Source: CAMLJR01 sp964631955
Lineage (GTDB): Bacteria; Pseudomonadota; Gammaproteobacteria; Pseudomonadales; CAMLJR01
Direction of reading: 5' to 3'
NCBI GenBank assembly: GCA_964631955.1
Contig: CAZWBA010000003.1
Location: forward strand, 186,001-250,000
Length of the DNA stretch: 64,000 nt
The notes below the pieces were generated by a model. The model was not told the DNA's origin, did not search any database, and saw only the letters and a list, made by a program, of their open reading frames with translations. Within the stretch, counting starts at the first letter, position 1, and each line of letters opens with the position of its first letter. Below, piece by piece: positions 42,659 through 51,985 of the stretch. A program made the position numbers and the translations under genes.

Positions 42659-43348
42659 CTATACGAGCGCGGTAACTGGAATCAATGCACCGTGCACCGC
42701 ACGCGCTGCGTCGGACGCAAGAAAGCAGATCACATTGGCGAGATCGGCGGGTGCGAGCCACTTGCTGAAATCGGCATCGGGCATATCGGCGCGGTTGCGC
42801 GGTGTATCGATCAGGCTCGGCAGTACCGCGTTGACGTTGATGCCCTTGTGTTTCACTTCCTCCGAGAGCGACTCGGTCAATTTCATCACCACGCTTTTCG
42901 ATGCGCAGTACGCACCCATATTGCCCACACCTTTGAGCGCGCCGAGCGCGCCGACGTTGACGATGGCTCCGCGGCCCTGCGCAATCAATTTCGGCACGGC
43001 GGCGCGCACAACGTTATGCATCGTGCTCACATTGATCTTGAACAGAAAATCCCATTCCTCGTCGGTGGTTTCGTAAACGGTGGGGCCCATGGTGAAACCG
43101 CCCGCGAGATTGAACACGGCATCGAACGCACCGATTTGATCGAAGCAATCGCGCGTCGCTTTTGCATTGCCGAGATCGACATTGAAACGGCGGATGTCAG
43201 CGTTATTCGCAGCCAGCTGTTCGGCGCTGAACGAGACATCGAGCAGTACGAGTTTCGCGCCGTAACCGCGCGCCGTATCGGCAACGGTTTTTCCCAGCCC
43301 GCCGTTGGCGCCGGTAATGACAGCGGTTTTACCTGCCAGATTGGTCAT
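42659..43348 (-). CDS. SDR-family protein with altered catalytic serine
   Basis: A 229-residue SDR. TAVITGANGGLGKTVADTA is the cofactor motif and VFNLAGGFTMG matches NAG. GAIVNVGALGALKGVGNMGAYCASKS keeps the Tyr and Lys, but the serine that normally lies 13 residues before the tyrosine is alanine. The protein is otherwise full-length, so it may be a slow or non-catalytic SDR. It converges with the SDR gene at 41789; its substrate is unknown. Confidence 0.82.
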   Translation of the reverse strand: MTNLAGKTAVITGANGGLGKTVADTARGYGAKLVLLDVSFSAEQLAANNADIRRFNVDLGNAKATRDCFDQIGAFDAVFNLAGGFTMGPTVYETTDEEWDFLFKINVSTMHNVVRAAVPKLIAQGRGAIVNVGALGALKGVGNMGAYCASKSVVMKLTESLSEEVKHKGINVNAVLPSLIDTPRNRADMPDADFSKWLAPADLANVICFLASDAARAVHGALIPVTALV

Positions 43349-43427
43349 GGTATTTCTACCTCAAATAGTCGAAGAAAATCGGAAGGGTGTTGAATCGGAA
43401 AGCAAGTTCGCCGGAGTGCGACCGTAC

Positions 43428-45185
43428 TTAATCAGCGGCCACAATGCAACGATTTCGGCCCGCTTCCTTTGCCCGATACAAGGCTGCATCGGCGCGCTCG
43501 AAGACGGAGTCGGGCGTTGCACCGATACTGAAACCGGCAATGCCGATCGACACGGTGACGGCCACGCGTTCGTCGCGAAAATGAAACGGGCATTGAGTGA
43601 CCGCCTCTCGCAAGGTTTCAAGCGCACGCAAGGATTCGCCACCATCGGTTTCCGGCAACAAGATAACGAACTCTTCGCCGCCAAAACGCGCAATGAAATC
43701 GGATTTGCGCAGACGTGCGCGCAGCGTCTTCGCAATGATGCGCAGCACCTTGTCACCGGCCAGATGACCGAATTTATCGTTGATCGATTTGAAATGATCG
43801 AGATCACAAACCGCCAGCGTCAACGGCCGGCCGTAACGCTTCCAGCGTTCGCATTCTTCGATCACGCGCTGATCGTAGGCCTTGCGATTTGGCAATTGTG
43901 TCAGCGTGTCGATGAGCGCCAGACGCTGCTGTTCGATCATGCGTTTTTCCATCGCCGCCGATTGCGATTCCATAGCGCGCAGACGCCGGGTCAGTGTACC
44001 GAGCTGCTGTTCGAGTTCGTCCTGTCGCTGCGAAGACGATTCGCGATGATGATCGAGCGCACCGACGATGCCATCCAGGCGCTGACCGATCGCGGCACGC
44101 AGCGAATCCAGTTGTGTCGCGGCGGCAACCTGCACCTGCATTTGCTGAACTTCGTTGCGCACGACCTCATTGAGAGTTTCGTCATCGCGCTGACGATCCG
44201 ACTGATTCCGGCGCGACGCCTGAATGACCTGATGCGCCTCGTCGAGACGCTTGCTGATTCCGACCAGGAATTCCTGAAACTCGCCCTGCCCGCGATCGAG
44301 CGCGGCCAATACAATCACGCCGATTTCTTCGAGCGTCGAAACCAGTTCGTACCAGTTGAGACCTTTCGCGATCTGTTCGCGTGCGTGGCGGTAATTATCG
44401 CTGGCAGCGGGCGGCGGATCGATCTGCTGCAGCAAATCATCGAGCACCTGACAAACCGCCGTGGCGATGCGCGCGAACGGTGGTTCGCCGGTAGCCTGAT
44501 CGGAATCCGGCGGTGAGATGGATTCAGGAGCAACGGTTTCTGTCGTATCCGCTGGCGCGGCGGCAACGATGGATGGGGAGTCATGTCGCGCCCCGGTTTC
44601 CACTGAAGTCGCGGTTTCATTTTCAGGCGACTCATCCTGCTCTTCGACATCGCCACCGTCGTCGCCGAGGTGAGCTATTTTTCTGGAAGCTACCGACTGA
44701 TCATCGCCGCGGCCGAACAGGCGGGAAAATAATCCACCGCGCGCAGTCCCGTTTGTGATGTCCTCGAGCACATGCGCCTGCAATACCGGAAGGCGCCCGA
44801 GTAATTTCAACTCGTCGCCGTCGGCATCGCGCTGCTTGAATTCCTTTTGCAACGCCTTCAACCGGCGCACTATCGCTGCGTCGGGTTTAACCGCGAGCAA
44901 TTGATCGATCAGACTCTTCGCCGCGCCATGCAACAGATCGCCGCGCTGATCGCGCTCGTCATCGACGACCTTGATGCGCGCATCGATATTGTCGATCAGT
45001 ATCGAGAGTTGCAGTGGGTCGTCGATATCGCGGCGCAGCAGCTGGCGCAGTTCGCCGAGCATGCCGTCGAGCCGACGATCGATGCCGTGCGCGGCGACAG
45101 CCAGGCGTGAAAGTGCCCGGCAGAGAAGGCGGACCAAATCCTGGTCCTCGCTACGTTTTCCGTTACCGCGCGCATCAGAGGGCAT
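43428..45185 (-). CDS. GGDEF diguanylate cyclase with long N-terminal helical region
   Basis: A 585-residue cytoplasmic protein. The first 400 residues are mostly helical with an acidic, low-complexity linker (about 175-245) and two possible coiled coils (ending in SQRQDELEQQLGTLTRRLRA). The C-terminal GGDEF domain reads LIDTLTQLPNRKAY, DLDHFKSINDKFGHLAGD and ARFGGEEFVILLPET, with the active-site GGEEF. An RxxD inhibitory site is not apparent. It makes cyclic di-GMP. No membrane segment is seen, so signal sensing by the N-terminal part is unknown. Confidence 0.9.
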   Translation of the reverse strand: MPSDARGNGKRSEDQDLVRLLCRALSRLAVAAHGIDRRLDGMLGELRQLLRRDIDDPLQLSILIDNIDARIKVVDDERDQRGDLLHGAAKSLIDQLLAVKPDAAIVRRLKALQKEFKQRDADGDELKLLGRLPVLQAHVLEDITNGTARGGLFSRLFGRGDDQSVASRKIAHLGDDGGDVEEQDESPENETATSVETGARHDSPSIVAAAPADTTETVAPESISPPDSDQATGEPPFARIATAVCQVLDDLLQQIDPPPAASDNYRHAREQIAKGLNWYELVSTLEEIGVIVLAALDRGQGEFQEFLVGISKRLDEAHQVIQASRRNQSDRQRDDETLNEVVRNEVQQMQVQVAAATQLDSLRAAIGQRLDGIVGALDHHRESSSQRQDELEQQLGTLTRRLRAMESQSAAMEKRMIEQQRLALIDTLTQLPNRKAYDQRVIEECERWKRYGRPLTLAVCDLDHFKSINDKFGHLAGDKVLRIIAKTLRARLRKSDFIARFGGEEFVILLPETDGGESLRALETLREAVTQCPFHFRDERVAVTVSIGIAGFSIGATPDSVFERADAALYRAKEAGRNRCIVAAD

Positions 45186-45247
45186 TGTGGTGTGGCTTGC
45201 GTTGTCGTTAAGTTTGTAATTGTAGTTATCAATTTAACGCAGAGAAT

Positions 45248-45931
45248 TTATTTCCCCGTTTTCACCGACAACTGTTTGCGCTCTTTCTCGATCAAATAAT
45301 CAGCAACCACAAGCATTTTCGCAAATACCTCCTGCTCGGTCGGGGAGCGAAACGCAGAACCGCTGATGCGGTATTTACCGGCGACAACGAGCTCAGGCGT
45401 TCCTTCCAGCTTGTAACTCAGCATGCGCGATTTCGACTGCGCAAGCTGATTGGTCACACCGAACGAATCGAAAGCCTTTTCAAACATGTCCTTTTTCACG
45501 CCGGCATCGGCAAAGATTTGCTGAATCTTGTCTTTGCTATTCAACATGTTCGATTTTTCATGGATGGCGGTAAACATGGCGTGATGCGTTTTCTCGAGAA
45601 CGCCCAGGGCCTGAGCCGCATAAAATGCCCGCGCGTGCAACTCGCCCAGCTGGTTCCAGATAATCGGCATTTGCTGCACATCCACATCCGCGGGCTGCTT
45701 GCTGCGCCATACCTTGAGCTGAGGCTCGAAGCGATAGCAATGCGGACAGCCGTACTGAAACTCTTCGACCACTTCGATTTTGGCAGGATTGCGCGGGCGC
45801 ACGGCCTCCGGCAGCGGAAAGTAATGCTCGCCAGCCTTGTAAGGCTCGGGCAGCATGGGCTGCGCGAGGGCGGGAAATGCCGCCGCCATCAGCATGACCA
45901 GAGCGAATAGACCTGACAGTTTTCGAATCAT
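45248..45931 (-). CDS. dsbA: Periplasmic thiol:disulfide oxidoreductase DsbA
   Basis: A 227-residue exported protein. The signal peptide (MIRKLSGLFALVMLMAAAFPALA) precedes a thioredoxin fold with the active site in EFQYGCPHCYRF and the cis-proline in LEGTPELVVAGKYRI. ATG 45931 is chosen because AGGAA lies six bases upstream; in-frame ATGs at 45937 and 45967 are less well placed. Together with cytochromes c4 and c5 this is the Pseudomonas-like order. The nearby cytochromes need disulfide chemistry for haem attachment. Confidence 0.95.
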   Translation of the reverse strand: MIRKLSGLFALVMLMAAAFPALAQPMLPEPYKAGEHYFPLPEAVRPRNPAKIEVVEEFQYGCPHCYRFEPQLKVWRSKQPADVDVQQMPIIWNQLGELHARAFYAAQALGVLEKTHHAMFTAIHEKSNMLNSKDKIQQIFADAGVKKDMFEKAFDSFGVTNQLAQSKSRMLSYKLEGTPELVVAGKYRISGSAFRSPTEQEVFAKMLVVADYLIEKERKQLSVKTGK

Positions 45932-46070
45932 GACCATTTCCTTAGCTATTACATGTTTGAATCGCACGAATGAGGAGACTTCACCTCATCTTCGAAGATT
46001 TGTTGGACCCGATAAACGCGGATTGGGTCCACAGCTGAAGCCGAGCCACAAGCATAGAAAATCTGTGCAA

Positions 46071-46099
46071 AAAAAAGGTGGCTGAACGCCACCTTTTTT
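46071..46099. terminator. Strong bidirectional terminator downstream of cytochrome c4
   Basis: AAAAAAGGTGG (46071-46081) pairs perfectly with CCACCTTTTTT (46089-46099), with a seven-base loop and A/T tracts on both sides. It lies between the c4 gene and dsbA, both on the minus strand, and ends the c4 transcript. Confidence 0.85.
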
Positions 46100-46113
46100 G
46101 AATCGACCACCGA

Positions 46114-46740
46114 TTAATGCAGGCCGGAGACATAACTGGACACTGCGGCAATCTCGCTGTCGGTCAGATAGGCGGCGATTGTGCGCATCGGCTTGGTATC
46201 GCCGTCGTTGGCACGGCCTGCTGCATCGCCATCAGCCGCAGCGCGGTAAGCTTTCAGCTGCGTCGCGATGTAGTCGGCGTGCTGTCCGCCCAAGCGCGGA
46301 AATCCTGCGGGCGCATTGCCGCTGCCGGTCGGGGAATGGCAGGCGGTGCAGGCGGGGATGCCGCGGTCCTTCAAGCCCGCCCGGTAGATAAGTTCGCCCT
46401 TGGTCACCAGGTCTTTCTTCGCCTGGCTCACCGAACCCTTCTGGCTGGCGAAATATGCCGATATATCGGCCAGATCCTGATCGCTGAAATTATCCAGCAA
46501 ACCCAGCATTACCGGGACCGGACGCACCTGCGATTTGATGTCATGAAGCTGCTTCAGCAGATAGCGCTCACCCTGACCCGCCAGCTTTGGAAAAGTTGGC
46601 GCCGGGCTGTTACCGTCGGGACCGTGACAGGCGACGCACGCAGCTGTTTTCGCCTTTCCCGCCGCGGCGTCGCCAGCGGCCACCGCCGTCTGACTCATCA
46701 CGCCCAACGCAATCACACCGGCCAGTAAAACTTTTTTCAT
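46114..46740 (-). CDS. Dihaem cytochrome c4
   Basis: A 208-residue periplasmic protein with a signal peptide (MKKVLLAGVIALGVMSQTAVA). Two c-type haem sites are visible: AACVACHGPDGNSP in the first half and PACTACHSPTGSGNAPAGFPRLGGQH in the second, each with a downstream methionine ligand (PVPVMLGLL, TKPMRTIA). The two halves are typical of cytochrome c4, an electron donor to terminal oxidases. It shares orientation with cytochrome c5 upstream, 60 bases away. Confidence 0.94.
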   Translation of the reverse strand: MKKVLLAGVIALGVMSQTAVAAGDAAAGKAKTAACVACHGPDGNSPAPTFPKLAGQGERYLLKQLHDIKSQVRPVPVMLGLLDNFSDQDLADISAYFASQKGSVSQAKKDLVTKGELIYRAGLKDRGIPACTACHSPTGSGNAPAGFPRLGGQHADYIATQLKAYRAAADGDAAGRANDGDTKPMRTIAAYLTDSEIAAVSSYVSGLH

Positions 46741-46800
46741 GGATTCGTTCTCGAAACGTCTATGCATTCAAATCGTTGAGTTACTTCTCAAACCGCTGAG

Positions 46801-47103
46801 TTACTTCTTCGGCGCCGACATGTAAACAATCAGCGCCTTGTAGTCGGCGTCGGTGCAATCCGGACACATACCGCGCGGCGGCATCGCATTGAGGCCGCCC
46901 TTGACGCTGGCGACCAGCTTATCCATGCCTTTGACCAGATGCGGTTTCCACGCCTGAACATCGAAGGTCTTCGGTGCATTCGAAACGCCGGTGGTGTGAC
47001 AGAACGTGCAGGACTTATTGTAGCGATCGATCACCGCCTGATCCGCTGCCATCACCGTCCCTGAAACCGCAACGAGCAACATCGCGAAGAGAACGGTTTT
47101 CAT
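46801..47103 (-). CDS. Monohaem cytochrome c5 family protein
   Basis: A 100-residue periplasmic cytochrome. The signal peptide is MKTVLFAMLLVAVSGTVMAA, the haem site is NKSCTFCHTTGV, and the methionine ligand lies in GLNAMPPRGMCPDCTDADY, where CPDC probably forms the c5 disulfide. It probably shuttles electrons with cytochrome c4. It is upstream of c4 on the same strand. Confidence 0.93.
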   Translation of the reverse strand: MKTVLFAMLLVAVSGTVMAADQAVIDRYNKSCTFCHTTGVSNAPKTFDVQAWKPHLVKGMDKLVASVKGGLNAMPPRGMCPDCTDADYKALIVYMSAPKK

Positions 47104-47290
47104 AACTGAACCTCTTACCAGGCGCCGATAGCGGCGGGTATCATAGCGGACAATCCGCGCGGCGATGGCAATAGCACCCCGGGACGTCCTCGATTACCCG
47201 CACAAAAAGCGGCGGCATTATAACTGATAGGCGCCGCGAATCACTATCCCCGACCTGTTTTTAAACACATCCATAGCGACCGTTATCCTC

Positions 47291-47923
47291 ATGTCTGAGC
47301 ACGAAAAACCCGCACTCGATTACCGCCGCGCGCAATTTTTAAAAAGCGCGCCGACGCTGCGCGAATGCCCTCCCGACGAGGGTGCCGAGGTCGCTTTTGC
47401 GGGCCGTTCGAATGCGGGCAAGTCGAGTGCGATCAACACACTCACAGGCAACAGCAAACTGGCGCGCACCAGTAAAACACCGGGGCGCACGCAGCTCCTG
47501 AATTTCTTCAGCCTCGATGAACAGCACCGCCTGGTGGACTTGCCGGGTTACGGTTTCGCCAAAGTACCGCTCGCGGTGAAAAACGAATGGCAGCAGCATC
47601 TCGATGCCTACCTGAGCGCGCGCCGAAGCTTGCGCGGGCTGGTGCTGCTCATGGATATTCGCCATCCGCTGCAACCTTTCGACACCCTCCTGCTGGAATG
47701 GGCCGCGCGCAGCAAAATGGCGGTACATGTCCTGCTGACCAAAGCAGACAAGCTGACCTACGGCGCGGGCAAGACGACCTTACTGCAAACGCAAAAGCTG
47801 ATGAAGGGCATGCCGGGGCTGGAAGTCAGCAGCCAGCTATTTTCGGCGCATAACGGACAGGGCCTGGAAGAATTGCAGCGGCATCTCGATGGCTGGCTGC
47901 TTGCGGAAATATCGGCACCGTAA
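47291..47923 (+). CDS. engB: Ribosome biogenesis GTPase EngB/YihA
   Basis: A 210-residue GTPase for 50S assembly. G1 is VAFAGRSNAGKSSAINTL, G2 is KTPGRTQLLNFF, G3 is LVDLPGYGFAKV, G4 is LLTKADKLTYG, and G5 lies near SSQLFSAHNGQG. It converges with polA, with an sRNA-sized gap between them, as around Spot 42 in E. coli and ErsA in Pseudomonas. Confidence 0.95.
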   Translation: MSEHEKPALDYRRAQFLKSAPTLRECPPDEGAEVAFAGRSNAGKSSAINTLTGNSKLARTSKTPGRTQLLNFFSLDEQHRLVDLPGYGFAKVPLAVKNEWQQHLDAYLSARRSLRGLVLLMDIRHPLQPFDTLLLEWAARSKMAVHVLLTKADKLTYGAGKTTLLQTQKLMKGMPGLEVSSQLFSAHNGQGLEELQRHLDGWLLAEISAP

Positions 47924-47955
47924 AATCAATGCAAGGACACATAAATTCAGTGCAT

Positions 47956-47995
47956 AAAAAAAGCCCGATACACGGTTGGGGTACATGTATCGGGC
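47956..47995 (-). terminator. Rho-independent terminator of the putative sRNA
   Basis: Perfect ten-base arms GCCCGATACA (47963-47972) and TGTATCGGGC (47986-47995), followed on the minus strand by a run of seven T (47962-47956). Confidence 0.85.
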
Positions 47996-48067
47996 GATCA
48001 GCTCTACTCTGGGAACCTGGAGAGGATCCGTCTGAGACTCCGCTCAAACAGACATAACTCTAACCAC
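47956..48067 (-). ncRNA. Probable small RNA at the Spot42/ErsA position (between polA and engB)
   Basis: On the minus strand a terminator hairpin (arms 47986-47995 and 47963-47972, then seven T) ends a segment that begins about seven bases after a -10 element, giving an RNA of about 112 nt. It contains CCUCUCC (48025-48019), complementary to ribosome binding sites, and small stems (GUCUG/CAGAC). Spot 42 in E. coli and ErsA in Pseudomonas occupy the same place and orientation relative to polA and engB. Primary sequence identity to either was not checked. Confidence 0.6.
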
Positions 48068-48073
48068 GTAATG

Positions 48074-48100
48074 TACGACTCAAGGCGTTTTTAAAAGTTC
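48074..48100 (-). promoter_or_regulatory. Sigma-E/AlgU-like promoter of the putative sRNA
   Basis: On the minus strand GAACTT (48100-48095) is separated by 16 bases from TCGTA (48078-48074). GAACTT with N16-17 and TCTGA/TCAAA is the envelope-stress sigma-E/AlgU consensus; ErsA of Pseudomonas is driven by this sigma factor. The -10 match is partial. Confidence 0.5.
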
Positions 48101-48124
48101 ACAAAAACCATGCGGCTTTTTGTG
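48100..48124 (-). terminator. Terminator hairpin at the end of polA
   Basis: CACAAAAA (48100-48107) pairs with TTTTTGTG (48117-48124) around CCATGCGGC, with the T run inside the arm. It begins about 20 bases after the polA stop on the minus strand, and its far edge touches the -35 of the sRNA promoter. Confidence 0.65.
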
Positions 48125-48142
48125 ATTCCCGAATTGCGCAGC

Positions 48143-50899
48143 TCAGTGCGCCTCATCCCAGTTCACTCCAGCTCCCGCCTCGACAATCAGCGGCACCGCC
48201 AGCTCAGCGGCTTCCTGCATCCGCCGGATCACTTCAGACCGGAAGCCATCCACCAGCTCATCCCTGACCTCGAACACCAGCTCATCGTGAACCTGCATGA
48301 TCATGCGCGCATCGATGTTTTCCTCAAGCAACCACGCATCGAGAGAAATCATCGCGCGCTTGATGATATCCGCCGCCGTTCCCTGCATCGGCGCGTTGAT
48401 CGCCGCCCGCTCCGCACCCTGTCGACGCTGCGCATTGCTTGCCGTAATTTCGGGCAAATATAAACGCCGCCCGAATAACGTTTCCACATAGCCGCGCTCG
48501 GCCGCCTGCGCGCGCGTGCGATCCATGAACTCCTTGACCCCCGGATAACGCGCAAAATACAGATCGACATATTGCTGCGCTTCGCCGCGCGCCACATTTA
48601 ACTGCTTCGCCAGACCGAATGCGGACATGCCGTAAATCAAACCGAAATTAATCGCCTTCGCGCTGCGGCGCTGATCGCTGGTCACGCTCGCCAGCGTCGC
48701 GCCAAAAACTTCCGCAGCGGTCGCACGATGGATATCCTCACCTTGCGCGAACGCGTCGAGCAAACCTCTGTCGGCGGAGAGATGCGCCATGATGCGCAAT
48801 TCGATTTGCGAATAATCTGCCGCCACGATTGCATAGCCGGGCGCGGCAATAAATGCCTGGCGAATACGGCGGCCCTCTGCGGTGCGCACCGGAATATTCT
48901 GTAAATTCGGATCGGCCGACGACAGCCTGCCCGTTGCTGCAACCGCCTGATGATACGACGTGTGTATGCGGCCCGTGCGGGGATTGATCATCTCGGGCAA
49001 TTTATCGGTGTACGTCGATTTCAATTTCGCCAGGCCGCGATACTCCATCAACACCCGCGGCAACGAATGCTCCTCCGCCAGATCCGCCAGCACTTCTTCG
49101 GCTGTCGATGGCGCGCCCGTCGGTGTTTTTTTTATGACCGGAATACCGAGCTTGTTATAAAGAATTTCGCCGAGCTGTTTTGGCGAGCCGAGATTGAATT
49201 TCTGCCCCGCAATTTCGAAAGCCTGCCGCTCCAGTTCGAGCAGGCGCAAACCGAGCTCATGACTTTGCTGCGCAAGCAATTCCCGACTGACGAGCGCGCC
49301 GTTGCGTTCGACACGCGATAACACCGGCACCAGCGGCATATCAATTTTTTCAAACACTGAACGCAACGACGGCTCGGCCTCCAGCTTCGGCCACAGCGCG
49401 CCGTGCAGCTGCAGAGTGATATCGGCATCTTCGGCCGCGTATTCTGCCGCGAGCTCCACCGCCACCTGACTGAACCCGATATGCTTCGCGCCCTTGCCGG
49501 CGACATCTTCATAGTGAATCGTTTCAACGCCCAGATATTTGAGCGCGAGCGAATCCATATCGTGACGCGTTGCAACAGCATCGAGCACATACGATTCGAG
49601 CATGGTGTCGTAAACGATGCCATTCAGCTCAACACCGTGATTGGCAAGCACACTTTTATCGTATTTTAAATTCTGACCGACTTTCGCATGCCCGGGATTC
49701 TCCAGAATCGGTTTCAGTTGAGTGAGAACATAATCGCGCGGCAATTGCTCGGGCGCACCCGGATAATCGTGAGCCACGGGAATGTAAACCGCTTCATCGC
49801 GCTCGATCGCAAACGACAGGCCGACAATTTCAGCCCGCATATAATCGAGATGCGTCGTTTCGGTATCGAACGCAAACACTTCGGCGCTGCGAATACGCTG
49901 AATCCATTTTTGCAAATCAGCTTCGGTGAAAATCGCCCGATAATTTCGATGCGGCCTCGCCATAGCAGCGGGAACCGCGTTAATTTCATCCGCCACGTTC
50001 TCCGCCAGCTCATTGAGCCAGGTTTTGAATTCAAGACTCGAATACAAGTCGCGCAAGGCAACCTGATCCGCTTGCATCATCTGCTCCGATAATTCGCTGT
50101 AAGTGAAAGGCAATTCGACATCGGTTTTGATCGTTGCGAGCTGATACGACAGATACGCCTGCTCTTTTTCCGCCACCAGTTTTGCCGGCAATGTTTTTGC
50201 GCCACGCACCGAGAGCCCGGTGATTGCCTCAAGATTTTGATAGAGCGTATCGAGCGAACCAATTTGTGTTAATAGCGGAACAGCCGTTTTTTCACCGACT
50301 CCGCTGACGCCGGGAATGTTGTCGCTGCTATCGCCGACCAGCGCGAGATAATCGATGATAAGCGCGGGCGGCACGCCGAATTTATTCATCACACCTGCTT
50401 CATCGAGCACGCTGTTGGTCATCGTATTGATTAATGTGATGTGCGGATTTACAAGCTGCGCCATATCCTTATCACCCGTGGATATCACCACAGGTTGCGC
50501 CTGCGCTGCAGCCTGACACGCAAGCGTGCCGATGACATCGTCCGCTTCAACGCCATCGATGATGAGCAGCGGCAAACCCAGCGCGTGAATTAATTTGTGG
50601 ATAGGTTCGATCTGCCTGCGCAAATCGTCGGGCATCGGCGGGCGATGCGATTTGTAGTGTTCGAACAACTCATCGCGAAATGTTTTTCCCTTTGCATCGA
50701 ACACCACGACGATGGGACTGCCCGGATAATCCTTTTGCAGTTTGCGCAACATGCTGATGACGCCCTTGATGGCACCGGTCGGCTCGCCTCGTGAATTGAC
50801 GAGCGGCGGCAACGCATGAAACGCACGATATAAATACGAAGAGCCATCTACGAGAATGAGAGGCAACGCACCTGCGCTCTCAGGGTTTTGTGCAGTCAT
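48143..50899 (-). CDS. polA: DNA polymerase I
   Basis: A 918-residue three-domain polymerase for lagging-strand and repair synthesis. The 5' nuclease is residues 1-300 (LILVDGSSYLYRAFHALP, GVEADDVIGTLA, GDSSDNIPGVSGVGEKTA). The 3'-5' exonuclease is about 330-520, with acidic FAFDTETTHLDYM and YAAEDADITLQL intact. The polymerase domain has VAADYSQIELRIMAHLS (motif A), RRSAKAINFGLIYGMSAFGLAKQL (B) and MIMQVHDELVFEV (C). Nothing is missing. It is divergent from thrB and followed by the sRNA locus. Confidence 0.97.
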   Translation of the reverse strand: MTAQNPESAGALPLILVDGSSYLYRAFHALPPLVNSRGEPTGAIKGVISMLRKLQKDYPGSPIVVVFDAKGKTFRDELFEHYKSHRPPMPDDLRRQIEPIHKLIHALGLPLLIIDGVEADDVIGTLACQAAAQAQPVVISTGDKDMAQLVNPHITLINTMTNSVLDEAGVMNKFGVPPALIIDYLALVGDSSDNIPGVSGVGEKTAVPLLTQIGSLDTLYQNLEAITGLSVRGAKTLPAKLVAEKEQAYLSYQLATIKTDVELPFTYSELSEQMMQADQVALRDLYSSLEFKTWLNELAENVADEINAVPAAMARPHRNYRAIFTEADLQKWIQRIRSAEVFAFDTETTHLDYMRAEIVGLSFAIERDEAVYIPVAHDYPGAPEQLPRDYVLTQLKPILENPGHAKVGQNLKYDKSVLANHGVELNGIVYDTMLESYVLDAVATRHDMDSLALKYLGVETIHYEDVAGKGAKHIGFSQVAVELAAEYAAEDADITLQLHGALWPKLEAEPSLRSVFEKIDMPLVPVLSRVERNGALVSRELLAQQSHELGLRLLELERQAFEIAGQKFNLGSPKQLGEILYNKLGIPVIKKTPTGAPSTAEEVLADLAEEHSLPRVLMEYRGLAKLKSTYTDKLPEMINPRTGRIHTSYHQAVAATGRLSSADPNLQNIPVRTAEGRRIRQAFIAAPGYAIVAADYSQIELRIMAHLSADRGLLDAFAQGEDIHRATAAEVFGATLASVTSDQRRSAKAINFGLIYGMSAFGLAKQLNVARGEAQQYVDLYFARYPGVKEFMDRTRAQAAERGYVETLFGRRLYLPEITASNAQRRQGAERAAINAPMQGTAADIIKRAMISLDAWLLEENIDARMIMQVHDELVFEVRDELVDGFRSEVIRRMQEAAELAVPLIVEAGAGVNWDEAH

Positions 50900-50989
50900 A
50901 GGAATCCGCTGGCAGTTTTATTCGCAAGGCGGCAGAGTGTATCACGCAGATATTTTTATTCCGGGATGACTGCCCGAAGGACGCGTGAC

Positions 50990-51985
50990 ATGGCGATTTA
51001 CACACAACTGGACATCGATGAAATCGCAGCGCTCGTAAGCCCACTCGCTCCGGGGCGATTGATTCGCGCCCGGGGAGTTGCGGCCGGCGTCGAAAATACC
51101 ACGTATTTTCTCGATTTCGAGCGCGGACAGAACAACCTCGCTCACTTCGTTCTGACAATCGCCGAAACGCTATCGCGCACCGACCTCGAATTCATCGCGC
51201 AGTTGATGCAGACGCTGAGCGAGCGTGGGCTGCCGGTGCCGGCACCCGCTTTTTCCGGAAACATATTTGATGCGCAGCGCGCGGTAATGTCGATTCGCGA
51301 AAAACCCGCATTGCTGGTACCGCGCGTCACCGGATCCCATCCTCAAACCGGCACTCCCGAACTGTGCCAGCGCGTGGGGGAAACACTCGCCAGACTGCAT
51401 ATCGCCACGCTCGACATGGAAGCTCACCACGAAAGTCATCGCAGCCTGGGCTGGGTCGAGGCGACGGGCAGGACGTTATTGCCCCACCTGGCCGCCAGCG
51501 AACAAAAATTGCTCGGCGCAGAGCTCGATGCGCTCGCGGGTTTCATCGAAGATGCCGGCGCCCTGCCCCGGGCAGTTATCCATGGCGATCTGTTTCGTGA
51601 CAACGTCCTGATAAGTGACGATGCCCCGATAAATAAAAGAAGGATCACCGCCTTCATCGACTTCTTCAGCGCCGGCACCGGCTATCTGCTGCTGGACCTC
51701 GCCATCGCTGTGAACGACTGGTGCTTCGACGATCGGGGGCACTTCAATGACGGCAACTACGCTGCCATGACGTCCGGCTATTGCGGGGCTCGCCCGCCGG
51801 AGCGCATGGAAATTGAGCGATGGCCCCAGTTGCTCAGGATTGCGGCGTTGCGCTTCTGGGTTTCGCGCCTGAGCGAGCAGCTCATGGCGGACAGACATGC
51901 GCCCAGAGGACGCGGCAAAGATCCCCTTCCTTATCAGGCATTAACACTCCGCCACCGCGATCAGCCGCTGATGCTGCAATTTTAA
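50990..51985 (+). CDS. thrB: Homoserine kinase (aminoglycoside phosphotransferase-like, ThrB type)
   Basis: A 331-residue kinase for threonine synthesis. It belongs to the APH-fold ThrB found in Pseudomonas rather than the GHMP type: AAGVENTTYFLDFE at the N-terminus, the catalytic AVIHGDLFRDNVLI and metal-binding TAFIDFFSAGTGYLLLDLAIAVNDW. ATG 50990 gives the family length and has AAGG about nine bases upstream. The thrB-polA-znu neighbourhood matches Pseudomonas. Confidence 0.93.
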   Translation: MAIYTQLDIDEIAALVSPLAPGRLIRARGVAAGVENTTYFLDFERGQNNLAHFVLTIAETLSRTDLEFIAQLMQTLSERGLPVPAPAFSGNIFDAQRAVMSIREKPALLVPRVTGSHPQTGTPELCQRVGETLARLHIATLDMEAHHESHRSLGWVEATGRTLLPHLAASEQKLLGAELDALAGFIEDAGALPRAVIHGDLFRDNVLISDDAPINKRRITAFIDFFSAGTGYLLLDLAIAVNDWCFDDRGHFNDGNYAAMTSGYCGARPPERMEIERWPQLLRIAALRFWVSRLSEQLMADRHAPRGRGKDPLPYQALTLRHRDQPLMLQF

